A stretch of DNA of 64,000 bases from Acetobacteraceae bacterium. GTDB lineage: Bacteria; Pseudomonadota; Alphaproteobacteria; Acetobacterales; Acetobacteraceae. The notes below the pieces were generated by a model. That model was not told where the DNA came from. It worked only from the letters and a program-made list of their open reading frames with translations, and searched no databases. Every line of letters begins with the position of its first letter. The first letter of the stretch is position 1. The position numbers and the translations under genes were made by a program. Shown one piece after another: positions 52,844 to 61,664 of this stretch. The DNA lies in assembly GCA_024280945.1 (NCBI GenBank), contig JAMXLO010000081.1, positions 1-64,000 on the forward strand, read 5' to 3'.

Positions 52844-53857
52844 TCACCCAGCGGAACGCACTGCCGGAAACACCTCCTCGGCCAGCAATTGCATCTGCTC
52901 CAATGCCAGGCTCTTAGGCATGCCGACCCAGTGCACGCCGGCAATCAGCGTGGTGACGCCGAAGCGACGGCGCAGGTCCAGGATCTGCTCCGCCACCTCG
53001 GCCGGCGAGCCGATCAGGAATCGGTCGTCTACGAGTTCTGCGAAATCCAGATCGAAGTGATCCGACGACGGCATCACCTTGTCCTGACCCCACTCGCGGT
53101 ACGCCTTATATTTCAGCTCCAACGATGGCCGCGCCCGCTCCACCGCCTCGGCCCGGGTGCGACCGATGAACACCTCTCGCGCCATCGGAAACTCGGCCGG
53201 AAACGGCTTGCGGCATGCATCCAGCTCGCGTTTGTACACTTCCATCTGCTCCGCAATCGTCGCCAGCTTGTTATGCGGGTTGACGAACCAGGCGTCAGCC
53301 ATCCGTGCCGCGCGACGAATACCGACATTGATGTTGGCACCGATCCAGATCGGCGGCATCGGCTTCTGTACCGGCAATACCGTGCAGTTGGCATTCTCAA
53401 GCGCGAAATACGACGCCTGCATGGTGACAAAGTCCTCGGTCCACAGGCGTTTGACTGCGGTAAGGCACTCCTCGAAACGGTGGCCGGCCTGCTTCAGCGT
53501 CGTGCCGAACGCGCGGAACTCCACTTCGCGGTAGCCAATGCCGGCACCGAACACGAGCTTGCCCCCACTCATAACGTCGAGCGACGCGAGCTCTTCGGCG
53601 ACGTGCAGCGGGCTGTGCAAAGGCAACAGAACAACACCGGGAACCACTCGGAGCTTCGGCGCCACCAGGGCGACCTGGCAGAGATACGGAATCTGCTGGA
53701 TGTACTGGAACGGGTGCGAGCTGTAATGTGAGCCCTTCGCAATTAGTTCATAGCCAAGCTCTTCCGCGAGCTTTGCTGCCTCCAGGTCTTCGCGCAGGCG
53801 AAGCTGCATGTCGTCGCCCTGCGGATACTGGCCGCGAATGATCAGCCCGAATTTCAT
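52844..53857 (-). CDS. LLM class flavin-dependent oxidoreductase (luciferase-like)
   Basis: A 337-residue TIM-barrel oxidoreductase of the bacterial luciferase family. MKFGLIIRGQYPQGDDMQLR at the start, then LPLHSPLHVAEELASLDVMSGGKLVFGAGIGYREVEFRAFG with the flavin contact segment, PPIWIGANINVGIRRAARMADAWF and GSPAEVAEQILDL near the end. The cofactor may be FMN or F420. It is followed by an MFS remnant and preceded by the adenosyltransferase gene, 39 bases away in the same direction, so it could be the last gene of that transcript. Confidence 0.88.
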   Translation of the reverse strand: MKFGLIIRGQYPQGDDMQLRLREDLEAAKLAEELGYELIAKGSHYSSHPFQYIQQIPYLCQVALVAPKLRVVPGVVLLPLHSPLHVAEELASLDVMSGGKLVFGAGIGYREVEFRAFGTTLKQAGHRFEECLTAVKRLWTEDFVTMQASYFALENANCTVLPVQKPMPPIWIGANINVGIRRAARMADAWFVNPHNKLATIAEQMEVYKRELDACRKPFPAEFPMAREVFIGRTRAEAVERARPSLELKYKAYREWGQDKVMPSSDHFDLDFAELVDDRFLIGSPAEVAEQILDLRRRFGVTTLIAGVHWVGMPKSLALEQMQLLAEEVFPAVRSAG

Positions 53858-53896
53858 GTCACCCCTCCCAATGCCGCCGCCATCGCGCCGTCGTCC

Positions 53897-54457
53897 CTAT
53901 TGGTTGCCGCCCGGCACCCAGAGCACATCGTCCGCCCCGTTGCCATTCAGCACGCGCGCGACGATGAACAAATGGTCCGAGAGGCGGTTCATGTAGCGCA
54001 GCAGCGCCGGCGTTACCGCCTCGTCCGCCGCAAGGCGCACCACCTCGTACTCGGCCCGCCGCACGATCGTACGCGCAAGATGCGCATGCGCCGCACCGGC
54101 ACTGCCGCCAGGCAGGATGAAGCTGGCGAGTTTCGGCAGCGCGGCATTCATCATGGCCACCTCGGCCTCGAGCCGTGCGACGGGTCCATCGGTCATGCGT
54201 AACCGGTTGCCCGCTGCGCCTGGGACTGACAGGTCGGCGCCGATGTCAAACAGGTCGTTCTGAACCCGAGCGAGCATCGCATCGATGTCCGGATTGTCGC
54301 GTGTGTGCAGCCGCAGCACGCCGATCGCGGCGTTCGCCTCGTCCACTGCGCCGATTGCCACAATGCGCTGCGCGTCCTTGCGCAGGCGGGCGCCGTCACC
54401 GAGCGATGTCTCCCCAGCGTCCCCGCCACGGGTCACGACCACATCGATCCGTACCAT
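53897..54457 (-). CDS. ATP:cob(I)alamin adenosyltransferase, PduO type
   Basis: Transfers adenosyl from ATP to cob(I)alamin to make coenzyme B12. 186 residues: TRGGDAGETSLGDGARLRK (ATP site), VNDLFDIGADL-like NDLFDIGADLS, PGGSAGAAHAHLARTIVRRAE and YMNRLSDHLFIVAR, the conserved PduO blocks. It is ten bases downstream of tonB in the same direction, so imported corrinoid would be adenosylated by the last gene of the uptake operon. This is the best evidence that the ABC system imports corrinoids. Confidence 0.94.
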   Translation of the reverse strand: MVRIDVVVTRGGDAGETSLGDGARLRKDAQRIVAIGAVDEANAAIGVLRLHTRDNPDIDAMLARVQNDLFDIGADLSVPGAAGNRLRMTDGPVARLEAEVAMMNAALPKLASFILPGGSAGAAHAHLARTIVRRAEYEVVRLAADEAVTPALLRYMNRLSDHLFIVARVLNGNGADDVLWVPGGNQ

Positions 54458-54467
54458 TCACTGTGCC

Positions 54468-55235
54468 TCACTCGAGATGGAACACCACGCGCAATGCCAT
54501 ATCGAACGGGACAGGAGTGCCATCCTTGACGGCAGGCAGGAAGTGCCAGGTCAGCACGGCATCGCGCGCCGCGCGGTCGAGCGAGACGAAACCGGAGGTT
54601 TGGTCGACGTCCACCCCTGTTGGTAGGCCTGCGGAGGAAACGTGGATCAGCAAAATGACCGCGCCCTGCTCGGCACGACGCGCCGCATCAGGCGGATATA
54701 CCGGCTGGCGGTTGCGATACTTCGAGTCGACGCTGGCCGGGATGATATGCGTACCAAATGCGATGGCATCGGTCTCGTCATTGCCGCCGAGGCTGATTTG
54801 CGGCGCTTGCCGCAGAAGTTGCGGGGGCCGTGGCGTGCTCTGCACAGCTGCCGCGGTGGGCGGTGAGGGCGGTGGGACTGGCTCGCTGGCAATCTCAGCC
54901 GGTATCGGCGGACTCGGCGGCGCCTGGGGTTGATCGGGCTTTCCCTGCACCGGCGCGGGAGGTGTGGGCTCCACTGGCGCTGCGGGCGGCCCGGAACCCT
55001 TGTGCTCGACAAGTACCAGTTCCACCGCTCCTTCGACCCCTGGTGCCTTCGCTGGCGGTTGCGAGCGGCTAAACCACAATAACAATGTGGCCAACAGAAC
55101 GATGTGCAGGCAGATCGAGACGACCAGGGGAACGCGCAGGTGCCCGTCTTGATCGTGCCTGCGCAACGCGGGGGGGAGTACAATGTGACGCGCCCTGACC
55201 GAGAGCCACCCGAGAGGCGAGCGTTGCATCAACAC
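54468..55235 (-). CDS. tonB: TonB-family energy transducer
   Basis: A 255-residue inner-membrane protein that passes proton-motive energy to outer-membrane receptors. One helix (about 36-55, PLVVSICLHIVLLATLLLWF with the His of TonB), a long Pro-rich periplasmic spacer (APVQGKPDQPQAPPSPPIPA) and a C-terminal TonB domain (VYPPDAARRAEQGAVILLIH, DRAARDAVLTWHFLPA). It overlaps the ATPase gene by seven bases. No TonB-dependent receptor or exbB/exbD is in the window. Confidence 0.9.
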   Translation of the reverse strand: MLMQRSPLGWLSVRARHIVLPPALRRHDQDGHLRVPLVVSICLHIVLLATLLLWFSRSQPPAKAPGVEGAVELVLVEHKGSGPPAAPVEPTPPAPVQGKPDQPQAPPSPPIPAEIASEPVPPPSPPTAAAVQSTPRPPQLLRQAPQISLGGNDETDAIAFGTHIIPASVDSKYRNRQPVYPPDAARRAEQGAVILLIHVSSAGLPTGVDVDQTSGFVSLDRAARDAVLTWHFLPAVKDGTPVPFDMALRVVFHLE

Positions 55236-55909
55236 GGCGGCAGCAACCGGGGGGACGGATCGATGCCGATTGGCAGGCCGAATACCGCCGCCGCCGCAGG
55301 CAAGACCTGATCTGGGGGGAGATCCGCGACAACCCGGCCATTCCGCAGGACGACGATGCGATGGGCATAGCGCAGCGCAAGTTCGATCGCGTGCAGCACG
55401 ACAATGACGGTGCGGCCGATGTCCGCAGTGGTCCGCAGCAGTCGCATGATTGCATGCGATGCGGCGGGATCGAGGTCGGCGGTCGGCTCATCCAACAGGA
55501 ACACGTCCGGCTCCGTGGCGAATGCGCGCGCCAACATTGCACGCCTCGCCTCACCACCCGAAATGCGATCCACCCGTGCGGACCGCAACATATCGATACC
55601 GCAAACCTGCAAAGCCCTGGTTACTGGCGCCGCTGCCCTGTCGCGATGCGGAATACGGCCGAGGGTCGCTACCTGCTCCACCGTCAGGCCCCAGGTGCTG
55701 CGGGCGCCCTGCTCCAGCCAGGCAACTCGGCGCGGGTCCCGCGTCGGGGTATCTGGCAGCAGCCCGGCCAGCGCGCGCAGGAGAGTGGACTTGCCCGCGC
55801 CATTCGGGCCGCACAGCGCGACCAATTCACCCGGGCCCGCCGCCAGACTGACGTCGTACAGGACCGTGTGCCCACCCAGCACCACGGTGAGATCTGAGAG
55901 ACCGATCAC
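55229..55909 (-). CDS. ABC transporter ATP-binding protein, FecE/BtuD type
   Basis: A 226-residue ATPase. Walker A GPNGAGKSTLLRALAGLLP, Q-loop near EQGARSTWG, signature RISGGEARRAMLARAFA, Walker B VFLLDEPTADLDP and His-loop VVLHAIELA. GTG at 55909 overlaps the permease stop in GTGA, the only start consistent with the family; the long upstream frame lies inside the permease gene. Partners are the FecCD-type permease and the BtuF-like binding protein. Confidence 0.9.
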   Translation of the reverse strand: MIGLSDLTVVLGGHTVLYDVSLAAGPGELVALCGPNGAGKSTLLRALAGLLPDTPTRDPRRVAWLEQGARSTWGLTVEQVATLGRIPHRDRAAAPVTRALQVCGIDMLRSARVDRISGGEARRAMLARAFATEPDVFLLDEPTADLDPAASHAIMRLLRTTADIGRTVIVVLHAIELALRYAHRIVVLRNGRVVADLPPDQVLPAAAAVFGLPIGIDPSPRLLPPC

Positions 55910-56844
55910 GGCACGGATCGCCGTGCGATCGCAACCAGGAACGGTGCGCCAAGCAACGCCGTCAGGACACCGACAGGCGGAGCGGTCGAAAGCGGCAACA
56001 TCAGCGGCGCCAAACGCACCAGTATGTCGGCAGCCAGCAACAGGGCCCCTCCGGCCAGCGCCGCGGCCGGAAGCAATGCGCCCGGACGCTCGCCCACCCA
56101 CGGGCGCAGCAGATGGGGAACGACGAGGCCGATGAAGCCGATCGAGCCGGCTACAGCCGCCCCGGCGCCTGCCGCGCAGGTGGTGCCGATCGCGGCCATT
56201 CGCAGCGTGGCCGCAACCGGAATACCCAGGCTGCGTGCTGCGTCCTCCCCCAGGCTCAGCGCATCGAGGCCGCGCCCCAGCTTCAGCAGGATCACCCCGC
56301 CGAGCAGGATCACCGGGCCGGCCATTTCGACCTGCGAGAGCGGCCGATCCGCCAGACCGCCCATCAGCCAATAGGTGATTTCGGTCAGAGCGAAGGGGTT
56401 CGGGGCCAAAGCGAGAGCCAGCGCAAGCAATGCCGATGCGATGGCGGAGACTGCGACCCCAGCCAGGATCAGCGATGGTCCAGACGGTGCACGGCCGGCA
56501 AATGCCAGCAGAAACGCCGCACCGATCCCGGCCCCCATCAGGCCGCCGGCGAGCAACGTCGGTGGAAATTCCGCGGCAAAGCCCCAATAGAATGCGATAA
56601 CGGCGCCAAGGCCCGCACTGCCGGTGATTCCTAGCAAGCCTGGATCCGCCAGCGGATTGCGAAGCGCACCCTGAAGCACAGCGCCCGACAGGCCCAAACC
56701 ACCGCCGATCAGCAGTCCGAGCATCGTGCGGGGAACCCGGAGCTGCCAGAAGATCAGGTTATCCGGAAGAGCCAGCGTGGCGTCGCCTGTCAGCAAAGAA
56801 ATTGGGATCAGGACAGCCAGCAGCATCACCAGCCAGCGTATCAT
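55906..56844 (-). CDS. FecCD/BtuC-type ABC permease
   Basis: A 312-residue permease with about ten helices. Family motifs: RVPRTMLGLLIGGGLGLSGAVLQGALRNPLADPGLLGITGSAGLGA near the N-terminus and GFIGLVVPHLLRPWVG, the coupling-helix region. ATG at 56844 overlaps the binding-protein stop in ATGA. FecCD-type permeases carry corrinoids, heme or ferric siderophores. Confidence 0.92.
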   Translation of the reverse strand: MIRWLVMLLAVLIPISLLTGDATLALPDNLIFWQLRVPRTMLGLLIGGGLGLSGAVLQGALRNPLADPGLLGITGSAGLGAVIAFYWGFAAEFPPTLLAGGLMGAGIGAAFLLAFAGRAPSGPSLILAGVAVSAIASALLALALALAPNPFALTEITYWLMGGLADRPLSQVEMAGPVILLGGVILLKLGRGLDALSLGEDAARSLGIPVAATLRMAAIGTTCAAGAGAAVAGSIGFIGLVVPHLLRPWVGERPGALLPAAALAGGALLLAADILVRLAPLMLPLSTAPPVGVLTALLGAPFLVAIARRSVP

Positions 56845-57626
56845 TGCGCTAGCAGTGCAACAGCCTGAGCGCTGAACGGGCCGGCGCAAATTGTCATGGC
56901 GGGCGGAATCTCGCGCTGTGGAATCCCAGCCAAGGCGGGGTGTTGCAGTATCGTCGTGGCCAAGGACGGATATGCGGGCGTCGTTGGGACAACCAGCAGG
57001 TCAGGAGGACGGCGGAGCAGCGCCTCCAGTCCGATCCGCCGCCCGTCCGACATGTTGGAGAGACCGGCGGCGCGCAGCAACGCGTGCATCAGCGTGCCAG
57101 GTCCGGCGGTGAAACCCCTAGGCTCCCAGACCAGGGCGCGGACCACTCGGTCCCGGTGTGGAACTTCTGCAAGTTCTGCGTCCATGCGCTCCAGTTGCAT
57201 GTCGCCGCGCGCCGTCACATCAAGCGTGCGTGCTATGTCCCGAGTCATCCGACGAATGCCGGCAAGGTTCTGCGGCAAAGAAATGCGCACGATGGGGATG
57301 TGCTCTTGCTGCAGCACCGCGAGCGTGGCCTGCGCACCATAAGGAGCGGCCAATATCAGGTCGGGGCGCAGGCGCAGCACCGCCTCCGCCGAGGCGCGGA
57401 CGCTTGGGAACCGTTCTGCCTCATGTGCTACGAACGATAGGGATGGATCCTTGGCGAGCGGTGACAGCGCGATGATTTTTTCTGGCGCCAGCAGGACCAG
57501 CATCTGATCAGTACAGAGATTGAGCGACACCACGCGGTCCGCGGCCTGGCCGTGCAGCACGGGGACGAGAACTAGGAGGCCACATAGAAGGCACCGCCAT
57601 ATCGTCCCCTGCCCCGCGTCGCTCAC
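56841..57626 (-). CDS. BtuF-like periplasmic binding protein
   Basis: A 261-residue class III binding protein with signal peptide (about 1-29, ending HGQAADR). RVVSLNLCTDQMLVLLAPEKIIAL, then LRLRPDLILAAPYGAQATL and VPTTPAYPS. The RVVSLNLCTDQ start is common among alphaproteobacterial proteins next to corrinoid genes. GTG at 57626 overlaps the CDF stop (GTGA). Corrinoid specificity is inferred from neighbours; siderophore or heme is possible. Confidence 0.85.
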   Translation of the reverse strand: MSDAGQGTIWRCLLCGLLVLVPVLHGQAADRVVSLNLCTDQMLVLLAPEKIIALSPLAKDPSLSFVAHEAERFPSVRASAEAVLRLRPDLILAAPYGAQATLAVLQQEHIPIVRISLPQNLAGIRRMTRDIARTLDVTARGDMQLERMDAELAEVPHRDRVVRALVWEPRGFTAGPGTLMHALLRAAGLSNMSDGRRIGLEALLRRPPDLLVVPTTPAYPSLATTILQHPALAGIPQREIPPAMTICAGPFSAQAVALLAQ

Positions 57627-58510
57627 AGCACTGGAACCCCGTGCTGCTTCGCCTTTTCCTCAGGCTCGACGTGGATCGTGATCATAAGGTGCGGCATCGC
57701 CGCTCGCAGCGCCTCCTCGATGTGGTCGCAGATCGCGTGCGATTGCGCGACGGTCATGGAACCAGGGACCACGAGATGAAAGTCGAGGAAGGTGAGCCTG
57801 CCTGCATGGCGAATGCGGAGATCATGTGCTTCGATGGCGCCGGCGGCGCTCTCGCCCACGACTTCGCGGATGCGGTGGACAACAGCGGGTTCGGGTGCTG
57901 CGTCCATCAGGCCACCGACCGACATTGAAATCATCGCCATGCCGGACCAAAGCACGTAAACGCCGGTCGCCGCCGCGATAATCGGATCCAGCGGCAGATA
58001 GCCAGTCATGACAACAAGGCCGAACCCGATGGCGACGCCGACCGAGGTCACGACATCCGCCGCCAAATGCCTGCCGTCTGCCGCGAGCGCCGGCGAGCGC
58101 AAACGCTTTCCGACACGGATCAGCAGGATCGCCCAGCCGGCATTCAGTAGCGTCGCCAGGGCATTCAGCGCCAGACCCTCCAGCGGCTGTGATAGTGGGT
58201 GCGGGTCCCACCAGGTGTCCCAGGCGTGGCGAAAGATCGAAAGCGCCGCGATCACGATCAGCGCGCCCTCGATGACAGCGGCGAAGAACTCCACCTTGTC
58301 GTGGCCGTAGGGATGGTTCGCGTCGGGTGGAATGGCGGCGAACCGCAACGCGGCGAGTGCGATCGCGCTGGCGGCAACGTTCACGATCGTCTCCAGGGCA
58401 TCGGAATAGAGGGCAGCGCTGCCGGTGATCCACCAGGCGAGCCCCTTCAGTCCCAGCACAATGCAGCCGATCGCAATGCTGCCGGCTGCGATCCGCATCC
58501 CTCGGGCCAA
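57623..58510 (-). CDS. Cation diffusion facilitator (CDF) family transporter
   Basis: A 295-residue divalent-cation/proton antiporter with six helices and a cytoplasmic C-terminal domain. SAALYSDALETIVNVAASAIAL (metal site Asp in SDALET) and DGRHLAADVVTSVGV (HLAAD) are the helix II and V sites, and the tail has HDLRIRHAGRLTFLDFHLVVPG. TTG at 58510 is preferred, with GGAGGGG six bases upstream; ATG at 58498 is possible. Its overlap with the binding-protein gene makes it part of the operon. Metal (Zn, Co or Fe) is not known. Confidence 0.9.
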   Translation of the reverse strand: MARGMRIAAGSIAIGCIVLGLKGLAWWITGSAALYSDALETIVNVAASAIALAALRFAAIPPDANHPYGHDKVEFFAAVIEGALIVIAALSIFRHAWDTWWDPHPLSQPLEGLALNALATLLNAGWAILLIRVGKRLRSPALAADGRHLAADVVTSVGVAIGFGLVVMTGYLPLDPIIAAATGVYVLWSGMAMISMSVGGLMDAAPEPAVVHRIREVVGESAAGAIEAHDLRIRHAGRLTFLDFHLVVPGSMTVAQSHAICDHIEEALRAAMPHLMITIHVEPEEKAKQHGVPVL

Positions 58511-58558
58511 TGTCCGCCCCTCCGTCAGGTGTGGAGGTAGCAGACGTGGTCCGGCGCG

Positions 58559-59827
58559 TCAGCCGGTCGCGGCGACCATTCGGTGGTGACGATGGCGTAT
58601 CGGCAACAGTACGGCGACCGCCAGAACGACCACCAGAACGTTCATGCCGGCGGCAACCAAGAACACTGCCTGCCACGACCCGGTCGCGTTTTTCAGCACA
58701 TTGGCGAACGGCACCAACAGGGCCGATGTGCCCTTTGCCGTGTACAGCATCATCGAATTTGCGGTGGCGTAGCGCGACCCGAACAGATCGGTACAAGTGG
58801 AAGGAAACAGGCTGAAGATCTCGCCCCAGGTGAAGAAGATTAGCGCCGCACAGGTGACGAACGTCCAAGCGTTGGTACCGAACAATGCCAGCAGCCAATA
58901 GCTGATCGCACCAAGGCTGAAGGCCAGCGCCATCGTGTATTCGCGGCCGATTCGATCGGAGACGGCGCCGAAGAACGGACGTGCCAGTCCGTTCATCACA
59001 TTGTCGACCACCAGTGCCACGCTGAGCGTTGTGGCACCGAACAAGATCGTCGTATTGGCCAGGCCGTAGTCCTTGGCTATCGGGGCAACCTGCGCTGTCG
59101 CCATCAGGCCGCTCGCCGATACCAATATGAACATCACATAGAGCAGCCAAAACGCCGGAGAACGCAGCACCTCGATGCTGGTGTAGTTGCGCGTGGTCTG
59201 CGGCACGGCGTCATTCTGGGTGGCCGGCAGGCGGGCACCGGGGTCGGGTCCACGCAGCGTGTGCGCGGCGATCAGCAGGACGATGCCCTGGAACAGGCCG
59301 AACCAGAAGAATGCGGCCGAATAGCCATGGGAATCGATGACCAGCCGGATCGGGATCACGGTCAGCGCCGCCCCGGCACCGAATCCCGCCGCAGTGAGGC
59401 CCACTGCGAGACCACGCCGGTCTGGAAACCATTTTACCGCATTGCCGACACATGTGGCGTAGATCGCGCCGGCGCCGATCCCAGAGATTGCTGCCCCGAG
59501 GTAAAGCATGCCGAGTGATTTCGCATAGGCGTTGATGATCCATGCGACGCCGACCAGCACGCCGCCGAACGCCACCATCAGCCGCGGGCCGCTGTTCGGC
59601 CCGAGGTGGTCCACGATGTATCCCTCGATCGGCGTGAGCCATGTTTCAGTGGCAATGAAGATACTGAAGGCCACCTGGATTTCGGCAATGCTCCAGCCAT
59701 GCGCCTGCTGGATCGGGCCGACAAACAGAGTCCAGGCGTATTGCAGGTTGGCGATCAGCACCATGCAGAGCACGCCAAGCCAGAGCTGCACCCAACGATT
59801 CGGGCTGTGTTGCATGGTCACGGACAT
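58559..59827 (-). CDS. MFS transporter, oxalate/formate antiporter (OFA) type
   Basis: A 422-residue 12-helix carrier. WVQLWLGVLCMVLIANLQYAWTLFVGP and AEIQVAFSIFIATETWLTPIEGYIVDHLG are OFA-family hallmarks, with ISGIGAGAIYATCVGNAVKWFPDRRGLAVGL. ATG at 59827 has GGGAGG five bases upstream. It is 48 bases before the CDF gene and may share its transcript, though substrate (dicarboxylate or related acid) gives no link to the corrinoid genes. Confidence 0.88.
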   Translation of the reverse strand: MSVTMQHSPNRWVQLWLGVLCMVLIANLQYAWTLFVGPIQQAHGWSIAEIQVAFSIFIATETWLTPIEGYIVDHLGPNSGPRLMVAFGGVLVGVAWIINAYAKSLGMLYLGAAISGIGAGAIYATCVGNAVKWFPDRRGLAVGLTAAGFGAGAALTVIPIRLVIDSHGYSAAFFWFGLFQGIVLLIAAHTLRGPDPGARLPATQNDAVPQTTRNYTSIEVLRSPAFWLLYVMFILVSASGLMATAQVAPIAKDYGLANTTILFGATTLSVALVVDNVMNGLARPFFGAVSDRIGREYTMALAFSLGAISYWLLALFGTNAWTFVTCAALIFFTWGEIFSLFPSTCTDLFGSRYATANSMMLYTAKGTSALLVPFANVLKNATGSWQAVFLVAAGMNVLVVVLAVAVLLPIRHRHHRMVAATG

Positions 59828-60002
59828 GAATGCCTCCCAGGGCCGCAACAGAGCTTCGCTTCACACTCCGTGCCTCGTGGCAACGGTGCGCTGAAGCGCT
59901 CGCTCTAAAGATCCATTACAAGGGCTGCAAGCTAACGGATGAGAACTGTTCCGCGATTTCGCCTCATATTACTGAGATGTCACTTAGTCTCGATTGGGCC
60001 AA

Positions 60003-61274
60003 TTATGTTTTCTCGAAATCTATGCGCTCGACCACCGGTAGACCCTGAAGGTAACGGCGCAGGCAATCCATCCCAAGCTCTACCGCACCAAGCCGGACCC
60101 ATTCACGTCCCCCCAGAATACGCGAGCGGCGGAAGGATACGTCATCGGCTGTCGCAATGGCGATCCATATCGTGCCGCCAAAGTCGATCCGGTCAGGACC
60201 GTCATCCAGGTCAATCAGGACGGCAAGGGCGTGGGTCGCGCCCGCGTGTTCCCGCGCGGCGCGTGCCACGGCTTCCGTCGTCTCCTGTGACAGGTCGCCT
60301 GCCAAGCCAAAGCCCTGGATGTCGAGCGCCCGGTGCAGTGCCGTGCGCTCGCGCACCGTGACGCCACAGCGCAGGACATGTTCGGCACCCGGCAGGTGGC
60401 CAATGCGTGCGGCGATCTGGCCGCTGGTGAAGGTCTCGACCAGCGCCAGGGTTCCGCCCTGTCGCGTTAGTTCGGCCAGCACCACGCCTTCAAGTGTCTG
60501 GTCGTCTTCCGCCAGAATGAAGTTGCCCAGCCGTTCACGAACTGCAGTCTGCACCGGTTCCAGTCTTCGCCGCACGTCGTCCTTGTCGGTGCCGCGAATA
60601 GTCAGCTTGGTCTCCAGCTGCGGGTAATGTGCCCGGAAGCCGAGTTTTACGCTGCCGTCGGGAACCAGTTCCTCGATGTCATTCAAGAGGGCATCGGCAT
60701 GCGATTCGCCGATACCGTAAGAGTGGAACCGCTTGAGGTAGATTGTCGCCGGTGCGCCACTGCGTGCCAGCAAGCGCGGGATCACCTGTTCTTCCAGCAT
60801 CCGGCGCAATTCGCGCGGAACGCCGGGTGTAAAGAAGAAGCGCGCCCGTCCGATATCGAGCGCAAAACCGCAAGCGGTGCCGATCGGATTGTCGATCATC
60901 TCTGCAGTGGTCGGCAGCATTGCCTGCTTGCGGTTGTTCGGCGGCATGATGCGGCTGCGCTTGGTGAAGAAGGTCTCCATCTTCTCCAGCCACTCCTCAT
61001 TCAGCACCAGATCGACGCCAGCCGCCTGAGCGGCGATCTCTTGCGACAGATCGTCGATGGTAGGCCCCAGGCCACCGTTCACGATCACCGCATCGGCCCG
61101 CTGCGATGCAAGCTGAAACGCCGCCAGCAGGCTCTCCCGATCATCGCCGACCGTCGTACCCCAGTGCACGGACAGCCCGACATCCTCGAGTTTCTGGCTC
61201 ATGTAGCTGAAGTTGGTGTTGACGATCTTGCCGGTAAGAACCTCGTCTCCGGTACAGATGATTTCGATGCGCAT
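60003..61274 (-). CDS. CinA family protein with degenerate NMN-deamidase domain
   Basis: A 423-residue protein. The N-terminal MoCF/COG1058 domain is well kept: MRIEIICTGDEVLTGKIVNTN, VNGGLGPTIDDLSQEIAA and FFTPGVPRELRRM. The C-terminal domain has the fold but has lost the PncC site: ESCTGG is ETFTSG, the Tyr/Lys of VTYSNEAK is VTVRERT and SGIAGPDGG is VLIDLDDGP. This places it with the E. coli YfaY-like group, called deamidase-related. ATG at 61274; the open frame to 61346 has no homology. It is a single gene, between the MFS gene and a pseudogene. Confidence 0.85.
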   Translation of the reverse strand: MRIEIICTGDEVLTGKIVNTNFSYMSQKLEDVGLSVHWGTTVGDDRESLLAAFQLASQRADAVIVNGGLGPTIDDLSQEIAAQAAGVDLVLNEEWLEKMETFFTKRSRIMPPNNRKQAMLPTTAEMIDNPIGTACGFALDIGRARFFFTPGVPRELRRMLEEQVIPRLLARSGAPATIYLKRFHSYGIGESHADALLNDIEELVPDGSVKLGFRAHYPQLETKLTIRGTDKDDVRRRLEPVQTAVRERLGNFILAEDDQTLEGVVLAELTRQGGTLALVETFTSGQIAARIGHLPGAEHVLRCGVTVRERTALHRALDIQGFGLAGDLSQETTEAVARAAREHAGATHALAVLIDLDDGPDRIDFGGTIWIAIATADDVSFRRSRILGGREWVRLGAVELGMDCLRRYLQGLPVVERIDFEKT

Positions 61275-61664
61275 GGCGTTTCCTATGAGCCGGTGGGCGG
61301 TATCCTGCGGGCGAATCGATCGGTGCGTCCAGATTGCCGACGCCAAGGTCAGATATCGCGGCCCACGCAGCTAGGCCTCGGCGGTAGGGCGCACCGCGGC
61401 ACTACCTTCTGCGGCGAATTGGCGTTCCGGCCGTTCACCCCAGCCAGGAGCGATGACGCTGCCGGCGGACGGCCCGGATTTCCGCCGCATACTGATCCGG
61501 TCGGACGGTGTGTCACATTCGGAGCGAACCATCCGCGTCGCTCATGGCGAAATTTGCATCAGCCATACTCTGAGTTCGCCACGTCCGGTGTTCTTGCGCG
61601 GATTCCTCCATATGGTCCCACACTGACTGGCAGGTCCTGCGCAGGCATGCGGTCCACAGCGCGA
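61275..61664. other. Intergenic region without recognised gene
   Basis: These 390 bases lie upstream of the CinA-like gene. No ORF here has recognisable similarity, codon pattern or ribosome site strong enough to call. It presumably holds the promoter of the CinA-like gene, and may be remains of a further lost gene. Confidence 0.4.

Noticed and set aside
59828-60002. Possible cobalamin riboswitch upstream of the MFS gene
   Set aside because: A GCCAC-like string is present, but the B12 box and paired elements could not be assembled by eye; a covariance search would decide.
61453-61626. 57-codon plus-strand ORF in the gap upstream of the CinA-like gene
   Set aside because: Ribosome site is too close to the ATG and the translation has no recognisable similarity.
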